A DNA stretch of 64,000 bases from Cerrena zonata (GCA_038087015.1 JASBNA010000044.1:186001-250000); one strand, 5' to 3'; counted from the first letter of the stretch, positions 11,028 through 22,023 are shown. The notes: generated by a model not told the origin, from the letters alone. Translations and numbers: made by a program.

Positions 11028-12308
11028 TGAATTGTTTCTTGATAAATACATAACTACATACATAACTACATACATAATTACATACATAATTCAATAATCA
11101 CAAAATTAATTGAATGAATTACCCTCAATACGGTAAATGGGATGCATATGACCCACATGGATTGTTTCGTAAACCTCTTAAACAGTATAATTAAACCAGT
11201 TTGTGATGCTCAAGTTTATCCCGGGTTAATTCTACTCATCTAATTAGCTATATTCACTTGGCTCAACTAGCAGGTTGGGCCAGAATGTACGTCGGATTTC
11301 AACTTGATGGAGCATGTCCAAGCCTTGGATGCCATAAATTAACGCAATCAATTTAAAAATCGTTTAAAACTAACTAATTCAACTGACTAAAACCCGACAA
11401 ACGCGTTAAGTCAAGTCAAGTACTAGACTATTAAGACTTATTGGGCAAAAAGCACGTTATAACTCCTTCAGAAAATCTGGACCTCTGCTCATCACTCGGG
11501 TTTTACTTATTCGAAAGGGTAATTTAATTAGATTCAGCACAGGCATTACTCAAAACAGTTAAATAATGATCTGTTAATACGACTATATAGGCAAAGACAA
11601 AAGAGAATAAAAATCTCTTCATAGTCTACGCGTGCCCGGAGGAACCCACCCTGTATGGTTTGCCATATCCATTGTCTAAATTAGTCGATCGTGCTATTGT
11701 CCATTCTGTGATTCCGGTGACAACTCCTTCTTGTTAAGGATTCGAAGGGTTTTTTCTTGCAGTACAAAGTTTCGCGATGAGATTCATCCGTTACTTTAAA
11801 AGGGTAAATTAATTACTTTATCCAAAGTTTAAACAAGATATATTGCAAAAAAGACAAAGATGACTGGTTGCTTACGATGCATATGTTTGATAACGAGCCT
11901 TTAATTCCATCCAAACCCTTGCATTCCGTAGACCTGTGCTTGACTTTTTTTGGAGGTGCGTAGGAAATAATTTAACCCATTGAGCTTCTGTTCTTGTTGC
12001 AAAGGTGTTAAAATCAATGTTTGGCAATTTCAAATCAATATTAATAATTATAATTAGAACACTGAACAATGATAAGAGAGAGTCCCCTTTGGAACCATTT
12101 TCTTACGCATATTACCCTTTATATTAGTTCATTCTTACGAGTTTCCACAAAGGTATTGTTAAGTCGTAACCCTGTGATTGAAAAATGTGAATTTTGCTTC
12201 TTCTGAACAAATAAATGGCTTGTAGTCAAGGGAATTATATATATATATATCTATGGATTGACCCTTTCCTTTGTAAGTATGTTTTTGATTCTTTATTCAT
12301 AGATTATA
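11028..12308. other. Intergenic region between PH-like gene and SFK1-like gene
   Basis: This 1.28-kb region separates two same-strand genes. It begins with a 12-bp tandem repeat (listed separately). A 26-codon ATG frame at 11114-11194 is too short to call. The middle is mixed sequence without recognisable RNA-gene boxes. An (AT)n run near 12238-12250 and T-rich sequence precede the SFK1-like start. Confidence 0.5.
11048..11091. repeat. 12-bp tandem repeat (ACATAACTACAT), 3.7 copies
   Basis: Two identical units at 11048 and 11060 are followed by one with a single change at 11072 and a partial unit at 11084. It starts 20 bp after the stop of the PH-like gene, so it is probably in its 3' UTR. 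Confidence 0.85.
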
Positions 12309-13301
12309 ATGTTTCAAAAATTAAAAGAAGTTTATATTAATGCTACTTCTCGGTTCAACCATTTCTATTTTATTCCTTTATTTGGTTTAATATGTTGGTA
12401 TACCTTATGTTTTGGCTTAATGGGTATTTGGTTAGCAAAAGGTGCTAAACCATATCCTAAATATGGTGAAACTGAAGTTCCATTACCTTTAGAAAGAATC
12501 GGAATGATTTTACAACCAGGATTTTTCATTTCCTTTATAGTTATTCATTCGGTTGTGTTTTGTTCTTCAATGTATTTAGAATACTATCATCGTAAAATTG
12601 GTAAGTTGATCAAATTCATTAAACCTGAACAACAACGTCGTTTGGCCTATGCTTCATTGATCGTTGGGGGTATTGCCCAATTGTTCTTCATTGCCCAAGC
12701 TATTAGTGGTACTGTTTACGTTCGTGCTGGATTACGTGCTTCCACTCATTATGCTGTCTTATTAGCAACTTTTGCAATCTTAGTTATGATTAGTTTAGGT
12801 CTTAATTTTACCAATTATTATATTATGGGTCAGTATTATAGAAAATACGTTAATGGAGAAAGATGGAATAAATTTACCATCTCTTTTGTTTTGAAAATCA
12901 TTTGGTTATTCGTTACATTAACCGTGGCAATTATTTGTTGTGTCTTCTACGTTAAAAAGAAGAAGAATGTTAGTTCAGTTCTTGAATGGATTTTCCACTT
13001 TTGGTATGGTTTATTATTGGCTTTTTGGACTTATGATTTATACCCATTAACTGAATTAAGAGCATTAAGAAATAAATCAGCTTCTACTGAAAAACCTTCC
13101 ATCAAAGAAAAAGTTTCTAGCTTCTTCGGATCTAAAAAGATGTCTAAGAATGACGATGTTGATTCAAATACTGAAAAATCAACTACTGCCGTCACCATTA
13201 ACACTACTGATTCTTCAATCTCTGGTGAAGATGATCAATCGGTTGGTGGCTTGGAAAGTCCAGTCGGGTTTAATTATACTACAAGATATGACTATATCTA
13301 A
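12309..13301 (+). CDS. SFK1: Sfk1-like six-span plasma-membrane protein (DRAM/TMEM150/Frag1 family)
   Basis: This 330-residue membrane protein has about six hydrophobic spans (roughly residues 19-42, 70-92, 112-135, 145-168, 190-214, 222-242), followed by a hydrophilic, Ser/Thr- and acid-rich cytosolic tail of about 85 residues. The short loop after span 1 with PYPKYGETEVPLPLERIG and the segment GTVYVRAGLRASTHYAV fit the Sfk1/DRAM fold. Sfk1 in S. cerevisiae helps the PI4-kinase Stt4 work at the plasma membrane and affects lipid asymmetry. The start is the first ATG after a T-rich leader. The assignment rests on topology and remembered motifs; another member of the same family is possible. 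Confidence 0.65.
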   Translation: MFQKLKEVYINATSRFNHFYFIPLFGLICWYTLCFGLMGIWLAKGAKPYPKYGETEVPLPLERIGMILQPGFFISFIVIHSVVFCSSMYLEYYHRKIGKLIKFIKPEQQRRLAYASLIVGGIAQLFFIAQAISGTVYVRAGLRASTHYAVLLATFAILVMISLGLNFTNYYIMGQYYRKYVNGERWNKFTISFVLKIIWLFVTLTVAIICCVFYVKKKKNVSSVLEWIFHFWYGLLLAFWTYDLYPLTELRALRNKSASTEKPSIKEKVSSFFGSKKMSKNDDVDSNTEKSTTAVTINTTDSSISGEDDQSVGGLESPVGFNYTTRYDYI

Positions 13302-14096
13302 TCTTTACTTCCTTTTAATGTACTCTTTCTAATGTCCCTTTTATCTATTTTCTTCGTTTCAACTATTCTTTTCGGTAATCTTCTTCTTTCTGTTTCCTAT
13401 CTACTAATACTTTGTAAATAGAAAGCTGGTCTTTCTTTATAATAAATATCCAATAATATTCTTGCTAGTTTCATTAACGATTGTCATTGCAACTGTACCG
13501 ATTTTCATTATTACATACTTCATGATGCAATTAGTATTACTACAAATCTCTCTCAGAAACAAAACCTCATCTTACTGACTTCCCAATATATCAACAGCAC
13601 GAGCAGCACTTCTTTGTTCAAATCTCAATTGACATTGCAACTAAATGAGATTCTGATGTAAAAAGATTTCCAAATTTCATGTTACGCGTCGCTGTCTTGA
13701 TCCCAATCCATTGGTCTTTGAGCTGTAGAAATAACCCTCCATGGTTGTTATCTAATCAACTTGACGAAATATAACGCGGTTCTTTTATTTTTATTTTGCA
13801 AGTAGAATTGATTAATGATGTTAAAAGATGAAATTTCATCACGTTCCCAGTCCATTCCTTGCATGATAAATTAAAAAAAAAGTCCCACTAACCAATTGTA
13901 TTTCGATCTTCCTTATTGTACCTTGATCTATCCGTTTGAATGGCTCGTAATCATTGATAAATATATCGGTTTGTAATTTTGAAACAATCATATACTCTTG
14001 ATAAAGCACTCCTTTTTCCCAGGTTTTTTTTTTTTTTATAAAGTCACTAATTTTCCTCATCCATTATCTACTTTGACCTTGATTAATTCTTCAACA
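13302..14096. other. Intergenic region upstream of YVC1
   Basis: About 0.8 kb of AT-rich sequence lies between two same-strand genes, with T/C-rich stretches after the SFK1-like stop and a poly-T run near 14022-14036 about 60 bp before the YVC1 start. I see no gene, RNA or notable repeat. Confidence 0.5.
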
Positions 14097-16091
14097 ATGA
14101 CCTCCGTTGCTGATTTAGAGACTGGTGGTCCCATTGACCCAGTTCCTACTTCGGGTTCTGAGTTTCCTTTCAATGATAAGTACTGTCCCAACTCAAGACA
14201 AACCTTGCGTATTGCTATCAATTTGAAAAAACTCATTGATCGAATTATTCCAATTGTTTTCCCAACTCATGAAGTTACTGCATCATTATCGCCAATTTTA
14301 AATGAAAATGTCATGAAAATTGTTTATAAAGCCGCAGGGGGTAAAGGAAATGGTGAAAAGGGTACTTCATCATATAAATATAGAGCAGTATTAGTTTTCG
14401 CTTTATTAAAAGTTACTGATTGGTATTGGCAATTATCAGCTACCGAATTATCAAGTAATGAACTTTATTCTTTAAGGGCTATTGCTGCACAAACCATTGC
14501 TGCTAATATCATCGAAGAAACTAAGGACGATGAGTATTTATTCTTAGGTATGTTATGCCATCGTTATACTATTAATTTAACTGAAGTTGATAGTCATCCG
14601 GTTAGTGCTTTAGAATTGGCTGTTGATATGCATTCGACCATTGTCATTGGGTCCAGTGGTTACCAGCGTTGTATTAAATGGTTATGGAGAGGTTGGATTG
14701 TTCAAAGTTCCACCGATCCTCATTCTTATGTTCGTTATAAAGGGGTTTCATCCCATTCAATTAAAACTCACTTTGATCCGGCAAGAATTAAAACTCCATA
14801 TTATCAATCCATTTTAGAAATCGGATTCAGTATCATCTATTTGATAATTTTTTCAATCATTGTTAATGGACATCAATTGGCTACTCCTTTAGACGGATTT
14901 GAAATTTGTTTCTACTTGTTCACTTTAGGTTCTGTTTTAGATGAAATCATTAAAGTCTATCACGTTGGTTATAATTATATTGGTTTTTGGAATGCTTTCA
15001 ACGCCATTATGTATTCAATTATCATTGTTTCCATTGGTTTCCGTTTTGCTAGTTTGGATTCAAAAGGATTAACTAGCCAACGTTACGACGAAATATCCTT
15101 CCGTATCTTATCGTGTGCATCTCCCCTTATGTGGTCTCGTCTTTTACTCTTTTTAGACGCTGAACAATTTGTTGGTGCCATGATTGTCGTTATCAAAACC
15201 ATGATGAAAGAATCAATATTATTCTTTGTTCTTTTATTCGTTGTTATTGTTGGTTTCTTACAGGGCTTCCTTGGTTTAGATGCTTCAGATGGTAAAAATG
15301 AAGCGACCAAAAAAATCTTCATTTCTTTAATTAAAGCAGTAATTGGTGGTTCTTCTTTTAATGATGTGGCTAAATTAGTTCCTCCCTATGCCTCAATTTT
15401 ATACTACATTTATTCATTTGTTCTCCTGGTTATTTTAATGAACATCTTGATTGCATTATATTCAACTGCTTATGCGTCAATTGTTGAAAACGCTACCGAT
15501 GAATACTTTGCCTTGGTTGCGCAAAAAACTTTAAGATATATTAGAGCTCCAGATCAAGATTTATACGTTCCTCCTTTGAACTTAATTGAAGTCTTAATCA
15601 CTCCATTTTCTTGGGTCCTCTCTAAAAGAGCTTTCAAAAGCATGAACTACTACATCATGCTTGTCATCTATTCTCCTTTGTTAACTTATATTACCATTGA
15701 CGAATTATCTAATGCTAGAAGAATTCAATATAATCGTTTCAAAGGTGTTCCAGATGACGCTAATGAATTAGACACCGAATGGGACTTAACCGACGGGTAC
15801 GACGTTGATGCCAATAGCGGCTGGGAAGGTATCCAAGAACGAAACAGTGAGGTCAACACCGCTTTAAGGGATCAAAGAGAAGGTGAATTACTCGATCCTG
15901 AATTCAGACATAACTTAGAAGGTTTAGATGAACAAATCGATACCGTGGCCAAACCCGTCGAAAAGGCAAATAGGTTGGGGATCAAATGGGAATTCATTGA
16001 GCTTTATGAAAAAATTGACCACTTAACTTCCCTTGTTGAAACCGTAGTTGATGAAAATAAAGCTTTGAAAGCTAAATTGGATAATAATTGA
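14097..16091 (+). CDS. YVC1: Vacuolar TRP cation channel Yvc1 (TRPY1)
   Basis: The first ATG in the frame is at 14097 (MTSVADLETGG), giving 664 residues, near the 675 of S. cerevisiae Yvc1; the frame extends upstream only through non-ATG codons. Yvc1 releases Ca2+ and other cations from the vacuole in response to stretch and Ca2+. Features: a cytosolic N-terminus with WYWQLSATELSSNELYSLRAIAAQTIA and the YTINLTEVDSHPVSALELAVDMHS block; WLWRGWIVQ before span 1; about six spans between residues ~240 and ~460; a final pore-lining helix with VILMNILIALYSTAYAS. The C-terminal cytosolic tail has DTEWDLTDGYDVD and ends in a coiled coil (IDHLTSLVETVVDENKALKAKL). The run of four Asp known from S. cerevisiae is not seen as such; scattered Asp residues take its place. 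Confidence 0.95.
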   Translation: MTSVADLETGGPIDPVPTSGSEFPFNDKYCPNSRQTLRIAINLKKLIDRIIPIVFPTHEVTASLSPILNENVMKIVYKAAGGKGNGEKGTSSYKYRAVLVFALLKVTDWYWQLSATELSSNELYSLRAIAAQTIAANIIEETKDDEYLFLGMLCHRYTINLTEVDSHPVSALELAVDMHSTIVIGSSGYQRCIKWLWRGWIVQSSTDPHSYVRYKGVSSHSIKTHFDPARIKTPYYQSILEIGFSIIYLIIFSIIVNGHQLATPLDGFEICFYLFTLGSVLDEIIKVYHVGYNYIGFWNAFNAIMYSIIIVSIGFRFASLDSKGLTSQRYDEISFRILSCASPLMWSRLLLFLDAEQFVGAMIVVIKTMMKESILFFVLLFVVIVGFLQGFLGLDASDGKNEATKKIFISLIKAVIGGSSFNDVAKLVPPYASILYYIYSFVLLVILMNILIALYSTAYASIVENATDEYFALVAQKTLRYIRAPDQDLYVPPLNLIEVLITPFSWVLSKRAFKSMNYYIMLVIYSPLLTYITIDELSNARRIQYNRFKGVPDDANELDTEWDLTDGYDVDANSGWEGIQERNSEVNTALRDQREGELLDPEFRHNLEGLDEQIDTVAKPVEKANRLGIKWEFIELYEKIDHLTSLVETVVDENKALKAKLDNN

Positions 16092-16605
16092 TCCTTGTCC
16101 ATCTTTTTTCTCTCTTGTTTAACTTTGAATAAACCATTCAACAAATTGTCTCTGTAGTGCCAATTGTCCCTGTATCACTCCATTAGCACTTCCAAGTAAG
16201 TCCTCTCCCAACTGGATCAAGACCTTGAATCAAGTCTTCATTTCGTGGAGATGATCTGCTTTGTGTGCAGGTATTGTATAATGATTATGGTTTCCCGAAG
16301 ATTTACGTGCGGTTCTTCATTTTTCCCGTTCTTTTTGTCAGAGTAAGAAAAAAAAAAAAAAAGAAAAACTTAATGAAAAAAGAGAACCTTTGATATTTCT
16401 ATAGAAGAGCATCTATAATCTTAAAGTTTTTGTATTGAAATTGTCAAGCAGACTTTTATACTTCCTATTTGCACTCTTGTTCTTGAGAATATCACGTTGA
16501 AACTAAGTTTTTGAGTGGTTTGAAGGTTATTTTGACGAAATAAGGATTAACCGCTTTAATCAGGTTTCCAATCAAGAATAGCATTAATAAAGAAGTTTAA
16601 AGATA
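16092..16605. other. Intergenic region upstream of NST1
   Basis: About 0.5 kb between two same-strand genes. A poly-A run around 16346-16362 could serve as a nucleosome-free promoter element. Nothing else is recognised. Confidence 0.5.
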
Positions 16606-19600
16606 ATGTCGGAAGCTACGAATGATTCTGCGGCTGCCCAATTCAAGAATGGAGCTGATGTACATTTTGATTATAATAATGCATCGAATACTCCATTATC
16701 TCTGCAAGTTGCAACTGCTAGTTCAAGTAATAGGAAAAAGAAGAAAAAGAAGAATAAAAATAAATCGAAAAGTACCCAGAATGATCCCCGTGATGTACAA
16801 GCAACTATAAATGATCCAGATGTTGATTATCCCACTTCCAGGGTTATAAAGCAAGCTCCAAATGGAGACGTTATTGTAGAAAGTTTAGATGATGAACAAC
16901 AGGAATCTCGTTCCGAACCAACCTCAGGGTTCGGTGCAACGAATATTTGGGATAATTCATCCATAGAAGAACAAGAGAATTTAAAGCAATTTTGGGAAAG
17001 TTTAGATGAATCCCAAAAATTTGAGTTGGTCCAAATTGATAAACAATCTATTCTAGAACTTTTCAAAAATGAAGCTAGATCAGCTAAAAACAACCATGCT
17101 AATAACAACAATAATGTCTCATCAACTCATGGCTCACAGTTAAATATGAATTCCAAACATTGTACTTGTTCCTATTGTGGTCGTCAAAAAAGTTTGATTG
17201 AAGATGAATTGGAAAGTATTTATGATAACCATTTCGATGATATCATTGATTTTATTCATGAAGTAAGAGATATTAATGATCTAAATGCCTTGCCGGGTCT
17301 TTTGTTTGGTGGGTTTCACATGCTAGAAGAAGAACATAAGTTGATGAAAAGACAACAACGTGAATTGAATCAACTCAGAAATAAACATCAATACCAATTG
17401 GCAAAGGCTAGAGCCCAAGAAGAAGAGCTCCGTAAACATCTTGCCTTGCTGGGAGAATACCCGCATTCCAGCTGCGATCATGACCATGACCATGATCACG
17501 ACCACGAATATGAATTTGATGATGATCATGACCACCATCACGATCACGATCATGACCATGATCATCAATATGACCACGACAACGAGTGCCCGGACGATCA
17601 CGATCATGAAGATCATGATAGTGAACATGAGTACGAGGATGAACATGACCATACATTGGAGAATAATCATGAATCTGAAAACCAGAATTTGGTGGATAAT
17701 TTCATTGAAAAAATAAAAGAGCTTGAAGATAATGATAACAGTAGTAACGACCATAATGTTTATCAAGAACCATCTTCAAGTGACCCCAAGTCTCAACAAG
17801 AGCTAGAGGAACTAGAAAGATCTTTGATTACATCATTGCAAGATCATCTTGAAAATGGGAATCCGAAAGATCAGGCCACTCAACTTGAAATTTTAAAGAA
17901 ACATAAAGCTTATTTTGATGCAAAGCATATGGAAAATTCAAGTTTACCTGATTTTGAAAGTGTCAAAAAGCAAATTCAGTTATTGCAAAAAACTGGAGCT
18001 TTAAAGGCTTCTATTCGTGAACAACCTTCGGCTAGTAAAAATGAATTAGAGAGATTGTCGTTTGTTCGTCATTTTTCTAAAATCTTTGCTGATGAAATGA
18101 ATCAACATAATAAAATCCCTGACAAAAATCTTGATGAAAACCAAAATAATTTCTACGGGTTATCTAAATTTGCTGAAGAGTTTATGAAAACGGATGGAAA
18201 TTCTTTTATTGATATGATGGAATCACTTTCTGAATCCAGAACTGCAAGAGAAGATTTATTAAGAGAACAAGTTTCCAATATTAAAGGCGGTGGCAATCTC
18301 AGCAATCATGAAAAGGAAGCTTTAATTGAATATGCCCATCTGAAGGTAAAATCTTTGTTGAATGAAAAACAAAAGAATGGAGCCGTTGTCAAGCCTCAAT
18401 TCGATAAGATTGACCATATCCCTGAATTGGAGTTCAACGGTCAAACAAAAGGCGAAATAGACCATCATCTCCATGATGCAGAGGAGGATGAAGAGGATGA
18501 AGAAGTAGATGACGAGGATGAATTAGATGATGAAGAACAAGACGACGAAGAGGACGAAGAGGAAGAGGAAGATGATGTTGAAGAACTCAGTGATACTGAA
18601 TCAGAAATATCTGAAGAAGAGAAGATGCAGGAAATTCGTCGTTTATTTTTAATTCAAGTTATTAAATTATTTCAAGAAAGATTGAAGGAAGCATATAAAG
18701 AAAAATTATCTAAAGACAGAACTCAAAAACTTATTGAAGAGTTAGAGGCAGAGGAGAATGCCAAACAAGAACGGGAAAATAAAAAGCTTAAACAGCGTGA
18801 AAAGGCCAAAGAAAAGAAAAGATTACAGCAATTAGCCAAAGAAGAAGAACGCAAAAGAAAAGAAGAAGAAGAAAAGGCAAAAGAAGAAGAATTGAAGCGT
18901 AAACAAGAAGAATTAAGAGCTGAACAAAAACGCAAGAAGGAAGAAGCTCGATTGAAGAGAGAAGAAGGTAAACGTAAACGAATCGAAGAATTAAAGAGAA
19001 AGGAAGCTGAAAACCAAAAAAGAATTGAGGCTCAACGTAAAAAGGAAGAAGAATCAAAGAAATTAAAAGAAGAAAGACGTAAGAAGATTGAAGAAGAACG
19101 TAAGAAGAAAGAAGAAGAAAAAAAGCAGAAAGATTTATTAAAAAAACAAAAGGAGGAAGAACGTTTACGCTTACAAAGGATGAAAGAAGAGGAGGAAGAG
19201 ATGGCTAAAGCTTTGGCAGAACAAGAAGAAGAACAACGTAAGCTAGTTGCAGAAGCAGAAGCAGAAGCTAAAGCACTTGAATTTACTGCCCAAACACCAA
19301 TGGATAATTCGCTGAAGGTTCTTATAGATGAATTAAGACTTAAATCGTCGCCAACCAAAAACCATATATTGGATCAACTCTACCAGGCCAAGCCAAGATC
19401 GATGTCGTCGACATCCACTGGTAATTCCACCCCAATAATGAATCAACCGCAATTGAGTAGACCTGGATCATCATTCAATATGATTGAACCATTGAGTACT
19501 GGAGGAACGAACAATTTAGTTTCGAACTTGATCTCGCCAACTAGTCAACCAATGTTGAATAATGACTTGAATAATGCACCAATAAATGGAGGGTTTGCAC

Positions 19601-20469
19601 CACTTCAACAGCATACCAACTTCGGTCCTCAATTGCACCAAGCACAACCGCAATTATCTCCATGGGGTACATCTAATACATTATTGAATAACAATATACC
19701 CCATGCTACATCGCCGCCACCGACTAATGCCAATGCACTTAACAAGGGATTCAATACTGGTGGATTTAGTCCATTTGGATCCAATGCGCCGGCGGTTGGG
19801 TCGGGGTTCAATGATCCATTCACCAATAACCCAGTTAACATGACCAGTAACACTGGAGCATCGAGTGTTTGGAATACTGGTAACTCACGTAACAATTCCA
19901 TCTGGAGTAGTACACCCTCTATACCACCCAACCCACTGAGTTTATGGAATAGCAATTTGGGACAAGATATAACCAATCCAGGAGCAAATGCAACAAGTCA
20001 ACCCACAAACAACATCATTACCGACTCGCAATTACAAACTGCTACATGGGAGGCATTTAAGATCTTAGAGCAAACGGGGCAATTAGAGTTTTCAGTTGCC
20101 CCTTGTCTCAAATTATTCCAGCTTACGAAGAATGTATTGAGTAACACCCTGATAAGCTTACATCAGTTTTTAAGTGCATGCCGAAATACGATTGGAAGTG
20201 GCTTACAATTTGATTTTGTATACGATGACATGGGAACAGTGACCCATATTCGAGTCGGGATCATCAATGATGGTGGTCTCAAAACGAGCCCAGTTATGCC
20301 ACCTCCAGGTTTTGTTAATCCCAACATTGGTGATTCGTTAATGAGAGGATTTGCCGATCTTGCATCTACTACAAATGCAAATGCAAACAATCCTCCCCCA
20401 CCCACCAATCCTAGTCTCGGTAGCCAAAACGGCTCTTTCAGTGGTGGATTGCGTCAGTTATGGAACTAA
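16606..20469 (+). CDS. NST1: Stress response protein Nst1
   Basis: This 1,287-residue protein has the Nst1 layout: a basic Lys-rich patch near residue 44 (NRKKKKKKNKNKSKS), the conserved HCTCSYCGRQK motif near 185-195 with a following helical block (IIDFIHEVRDINDLNALPGLLFGGFHMLEEEHKLM), an acidic stretch near 625-665, a ~250-residue Glu/Lys/Arg-rich coiled coil (about 690-895), an Asn/Pro/Gly-rich low-complexity region and a short conserved C-terminal part (TWEAFKILEQTGQLEFSVAPCLKLFQLTK). In S. cerevisiae Nst1 affects salt tolerance with the splicing factor Msl1 and is linked to P-bodies. Residues ~287-349 are an unusual His/Asp tract with about 20 His. No breaks. Confidence 0.9.
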   Translation: MSEATNDSAAAQFKNGADVHFDYNNASNTPLSLQVATASSSNRKKKKKKNKNKSKSTQNDPRDVQATINDPDVDYPTSRVIKQAPNGDVIVESLDDEQQESRSEPTSGFGATNIWDNSSIEEQENLKQFWESLDESQKFELVQIDKQSILELFKNEARSAKNNHANNNNNVSSTHGSQLNMNSKHCTCSYCGRQKSLIEDELESIYDNHFDDIIDFIHEVRDINDLNALPGLLFGGFHMLEEEHKLMKRQQRELNQLRNKHQYQLAKARAQEEELRKHLALLGEYPHSSCDHDHDHDHDHEYEFDDDHDHHHDHDHDHDHQYDHDNECPDDHDHEDHDSEHEYEDEHDHTLENNHESENQNLVDNFIEKIKELEDNDNSSNDHNVYQEPSSSDPKSQQELEELERSLITSLQDHLENGNPKDQATQLEILKKHKAYFDAKHMENSSLPDFESVKKQIQLLQKTGALKASIREQPSASKNELERLSFVRHFSKIFADEMNQHNKIPDKNLDENQNNFYGLSKFAEEFMKTDGNSFIDMMESLSESRTAREDLLREQVSNIKGGGNLSNHEKEALIEYAHLKVKSLLNEKQKNGAVVKPQFDKIDHIPELEFNGQTKGEIDHHLHDAEEDEEDEEVDDEDELDDEEQDDEEDEEEEEDDVEELSDTESEISEEEKMQEIRRLFLIQVIKLFQERLKEAYKEKLSKDRTQKLIEELEAEENAKQERENKKLKQREKAKEKKRLQQLAKEEERKRKEEEEKAKEEELKRKQEELRAEQKRKKEEARLKREEGKRKRIEELKRKEAENQKRIEAQRKKEEESKKLKEERRKKIEEERKKKEEEKKQKDLLKKQKEEERLRLQRMKEEEEEMAKALAEQEEEQRKLVAEAEAEAKALEFTAQTPMDNSLKVLIDELRLKSSPTKNHILDQLYQAKPRSMSSTSTGNSTPIMNQPQLSRPGSSFNMIEPLSTGGTNNLVSNLISPTSQPMLNNDLNNAPINGGFAPLQQHTNFGPQLHQAQPQLSPWGTSNTLLNNNIPHATSPPPTNANALNKGFNTGGFSPFGSNAPAVGSGFNDPFTNNPVNMTSNTGASSVWNTGNSRNNSIWSSTPSIPPNPLSLWNSNLGQDITNPGANATSQPTNNIITDSQLQTATWEAFKILEQTGQLEFSVAPCLKLFQLTKNVLSNTLISLHQFLSACRNTIGSGLQFDFVYDDMGTVTHIRVGIINDGGLKTSPVMPPPGFVNPNIGDSLMRGFADLASTTNANANNPPPPTNPSLGSQNGSFSGGLRQLWN

Positions 20470-21144
20470 GTAGAACCTCTTTATATTTTGTGATTTACGG
20501 CTTAATTATATTCATTTTTTCTTGAAATATTTATTTTTTTTTTTAAACTTTTTCAATTATGACTGTTGTTTAAATCTCTATTCGTAGTTGAATATGTCAA
20601 AAAAACCCTGCACAACATCCGCCTTCCACGAATCCTGCCATGGTCGTCTAATAAAAACGGTTTTGCTGAAGGCTTGTACCGAATCTAGATTCTCTTGTGA
20701 TGTATATTATTACTCAAATAATAGTGACACTATAGTAATTTTTTTTTTCCTTTTTTTTTTTTTTTTTTTTCGTCGTGACAATTGGAAAAACTCACTTTGA
20801 GTGCTTTTCCGTTGATAAATATATAAGCACCTGCAATCTCTTTTTAGACGGCTCTGTCGACTCCAGTTCACATTAGCTAGTCAATGGCCATTCGGTTAAG
20901 GGTGGGGATAAGACGAGAATACAACTTAGAAGCGGGCGTTTGAATCGAACGAACCTAAAAGACAGCGAAGACAAGACTAGTACGACAACTAAGACAAAGA
21001 CAACTAAGACAACAGAAAGATAAAGAAAGCCAACTGTTCTTTGATAGTAGATAAAAGCATATAACGTCAGATTATGAATCATACTGAGAATCAGAGATCA
21101 AGTTGAAAAAAAGAGAAATCCAATACGCATATTAAAATATCAAA
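20470..21144. other. Intergenic region upstream of RHO2
   Basis: About 0.7 kb between two same-strand genes, with a poly-T tract at 20738-20770 and a GA/AC-rich leader (20880-21120) before the RHO2 ATG. No gene is supported; the short ATG frames here have no coding character. Confidence 0.5.
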
Positions 21145-21708
21145 ATGGAAGGTCCAGTACGACGTAAGATTGTGATTGTGGGTGATGGGGCATGTGGGAA
21201 AACGTCATTATTATATGTCTTTACCCTTGGGGAGTTTCCCACCGAATATCACCCTACAGTGTTTGAGAATTATGTAACTGATTGTCGAATTGATGGTAAA
21301 GCAGTCCAATTAGCATTATGGGATACTGCAGGACAAGAAGAATATGAAAGGTTGAGGCCGTTGAGTTATCATAATTCCCACGTCATATTAATTGGATTCG
21401 CTATTGATGTTCCTGATTCTTTAGATAACGCTAGAACAAAATGGGTTCAGGAGGTGAAGAAATATTGTGCTAATACCCCCTTTTTACTAATTGGTTTGAA
21501 GAAAGATTTGAGATCCAGCACCAGGGATCGCACTAGCTTTGTTCAGTATGACACCGGCCAGCAAGCTGCCAAAGAAATCGGGGCCAAACAGTACTTAGAA
21601 AGCAGTTCGTTGACCGGGGAAGGGGTCGATGATATTTTTGAATTCGCTACAAGAACCAGTTTATTGGTGAATGAAAAGTCAAAAACCTCTTGCTGTCGCA
21701 TTATATAA
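21145..21708 (+). CDS. RHO2: Rho-family small GTPase Rho2
   Basis: This 187-residue Rho GTPase has P-loop GDGACGKT (13-20), switch I with effector YHPTVFENYVTDC (~35), DTAGQEEYERLRPLSY switch II, LIGLKKDLR as the base-recognition motif and a SSSLTGEGVDDIFE loop. It ends CCRII, so CRII is the CAAX box with a second Cys before it, as in Rho2, which can also be palmitoylated. The motif TKW plus the short insert (DLRSSTRDRTSF) and the tail point to Rho2 rather than Rho1, Rho3 or Cdc42. Rho2 acts in cell-wall integrity and actin organisation upstream of protein kinase C or glucan synthesis. It would be a substrate for a prenyltransferase containing Ram2, encoded at 41268. Confidence 0.92.
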   Translation: MEGPVRRKIVIVGDGACGKTSLLYVFTLGEFPTEYHPTVFENYVTDCRIDGKAVQLALWDTAGQEEYERLRPLSYHNSHVILIGFAIDVPDSLDNARTKWVQEVKKYCANTPFLLIGLKKDLRSSTRDRTSFVQYDTGQQAAKEIGAKQYLESSSLTGEGVDDIFEFATRTSLLVNEKSKTSCCRII

Positions 21709-21818
21709 GCTACTCTTCCTGGTGAAGATTATAAGTACCTCTAATGAACGTCTCATTTGTAATCTACTCTTGTCATTCGCCTACATTTGCAACCAATCGG
21801 TATACCCTTCTGGGTAGG

Positions 21819-21826
21819 TCACGTGA
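21819..21826. promoter_or_regulatory. TCACGTGA E-box palindrome (Cbf1/bHLH type)
   Basis: A perfect 8-bp palindrome of the Cbf1 type lies 111 bp after the RHO2 stop. A second CACGTG follows at 22024-22029. Binding by Cbf1 or another bHLH factor is inferred from the motif only. Confidence 0.4.
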
Positions 21827-22023
21827 TCTCCCTTTTAGCTTAACGCTCCTCGCTCCACGCCCCAACCTCCAAACAGCCTGGTGCACCAGTCAATCCCGGG
21901 GATCGTCTAACGTCCTATCAACCGTCGTGGCTCCCTGGCACCCACTGTTTGTTTACCTTCCCAGCAGGAGCTGGAATTCTTCCAAAGCCACAAAGCTTGT
22001 TCATGGGATTGCAAAAGGAATGT

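Noticed and set aside
11114..11194. 26-codon frame after the PH-like gene
   Set aside because: Too short to separate from chance; no motif or signal nearby.
12275..12308. GTAAGTATG...CATAG as a 5'-UTR intron of the SFK1-like gene
   Set aside because: Only about 30 bases with no branch site, below the minimum for a yeast intron.
17323..17766. Open frames antisense to the NST1 His/Asp tract
   Set aside because: They are caused by the GATCAT/GACCAT repeat, which has no stops on either strand; NST1 on the plus strand is clearly the gene.
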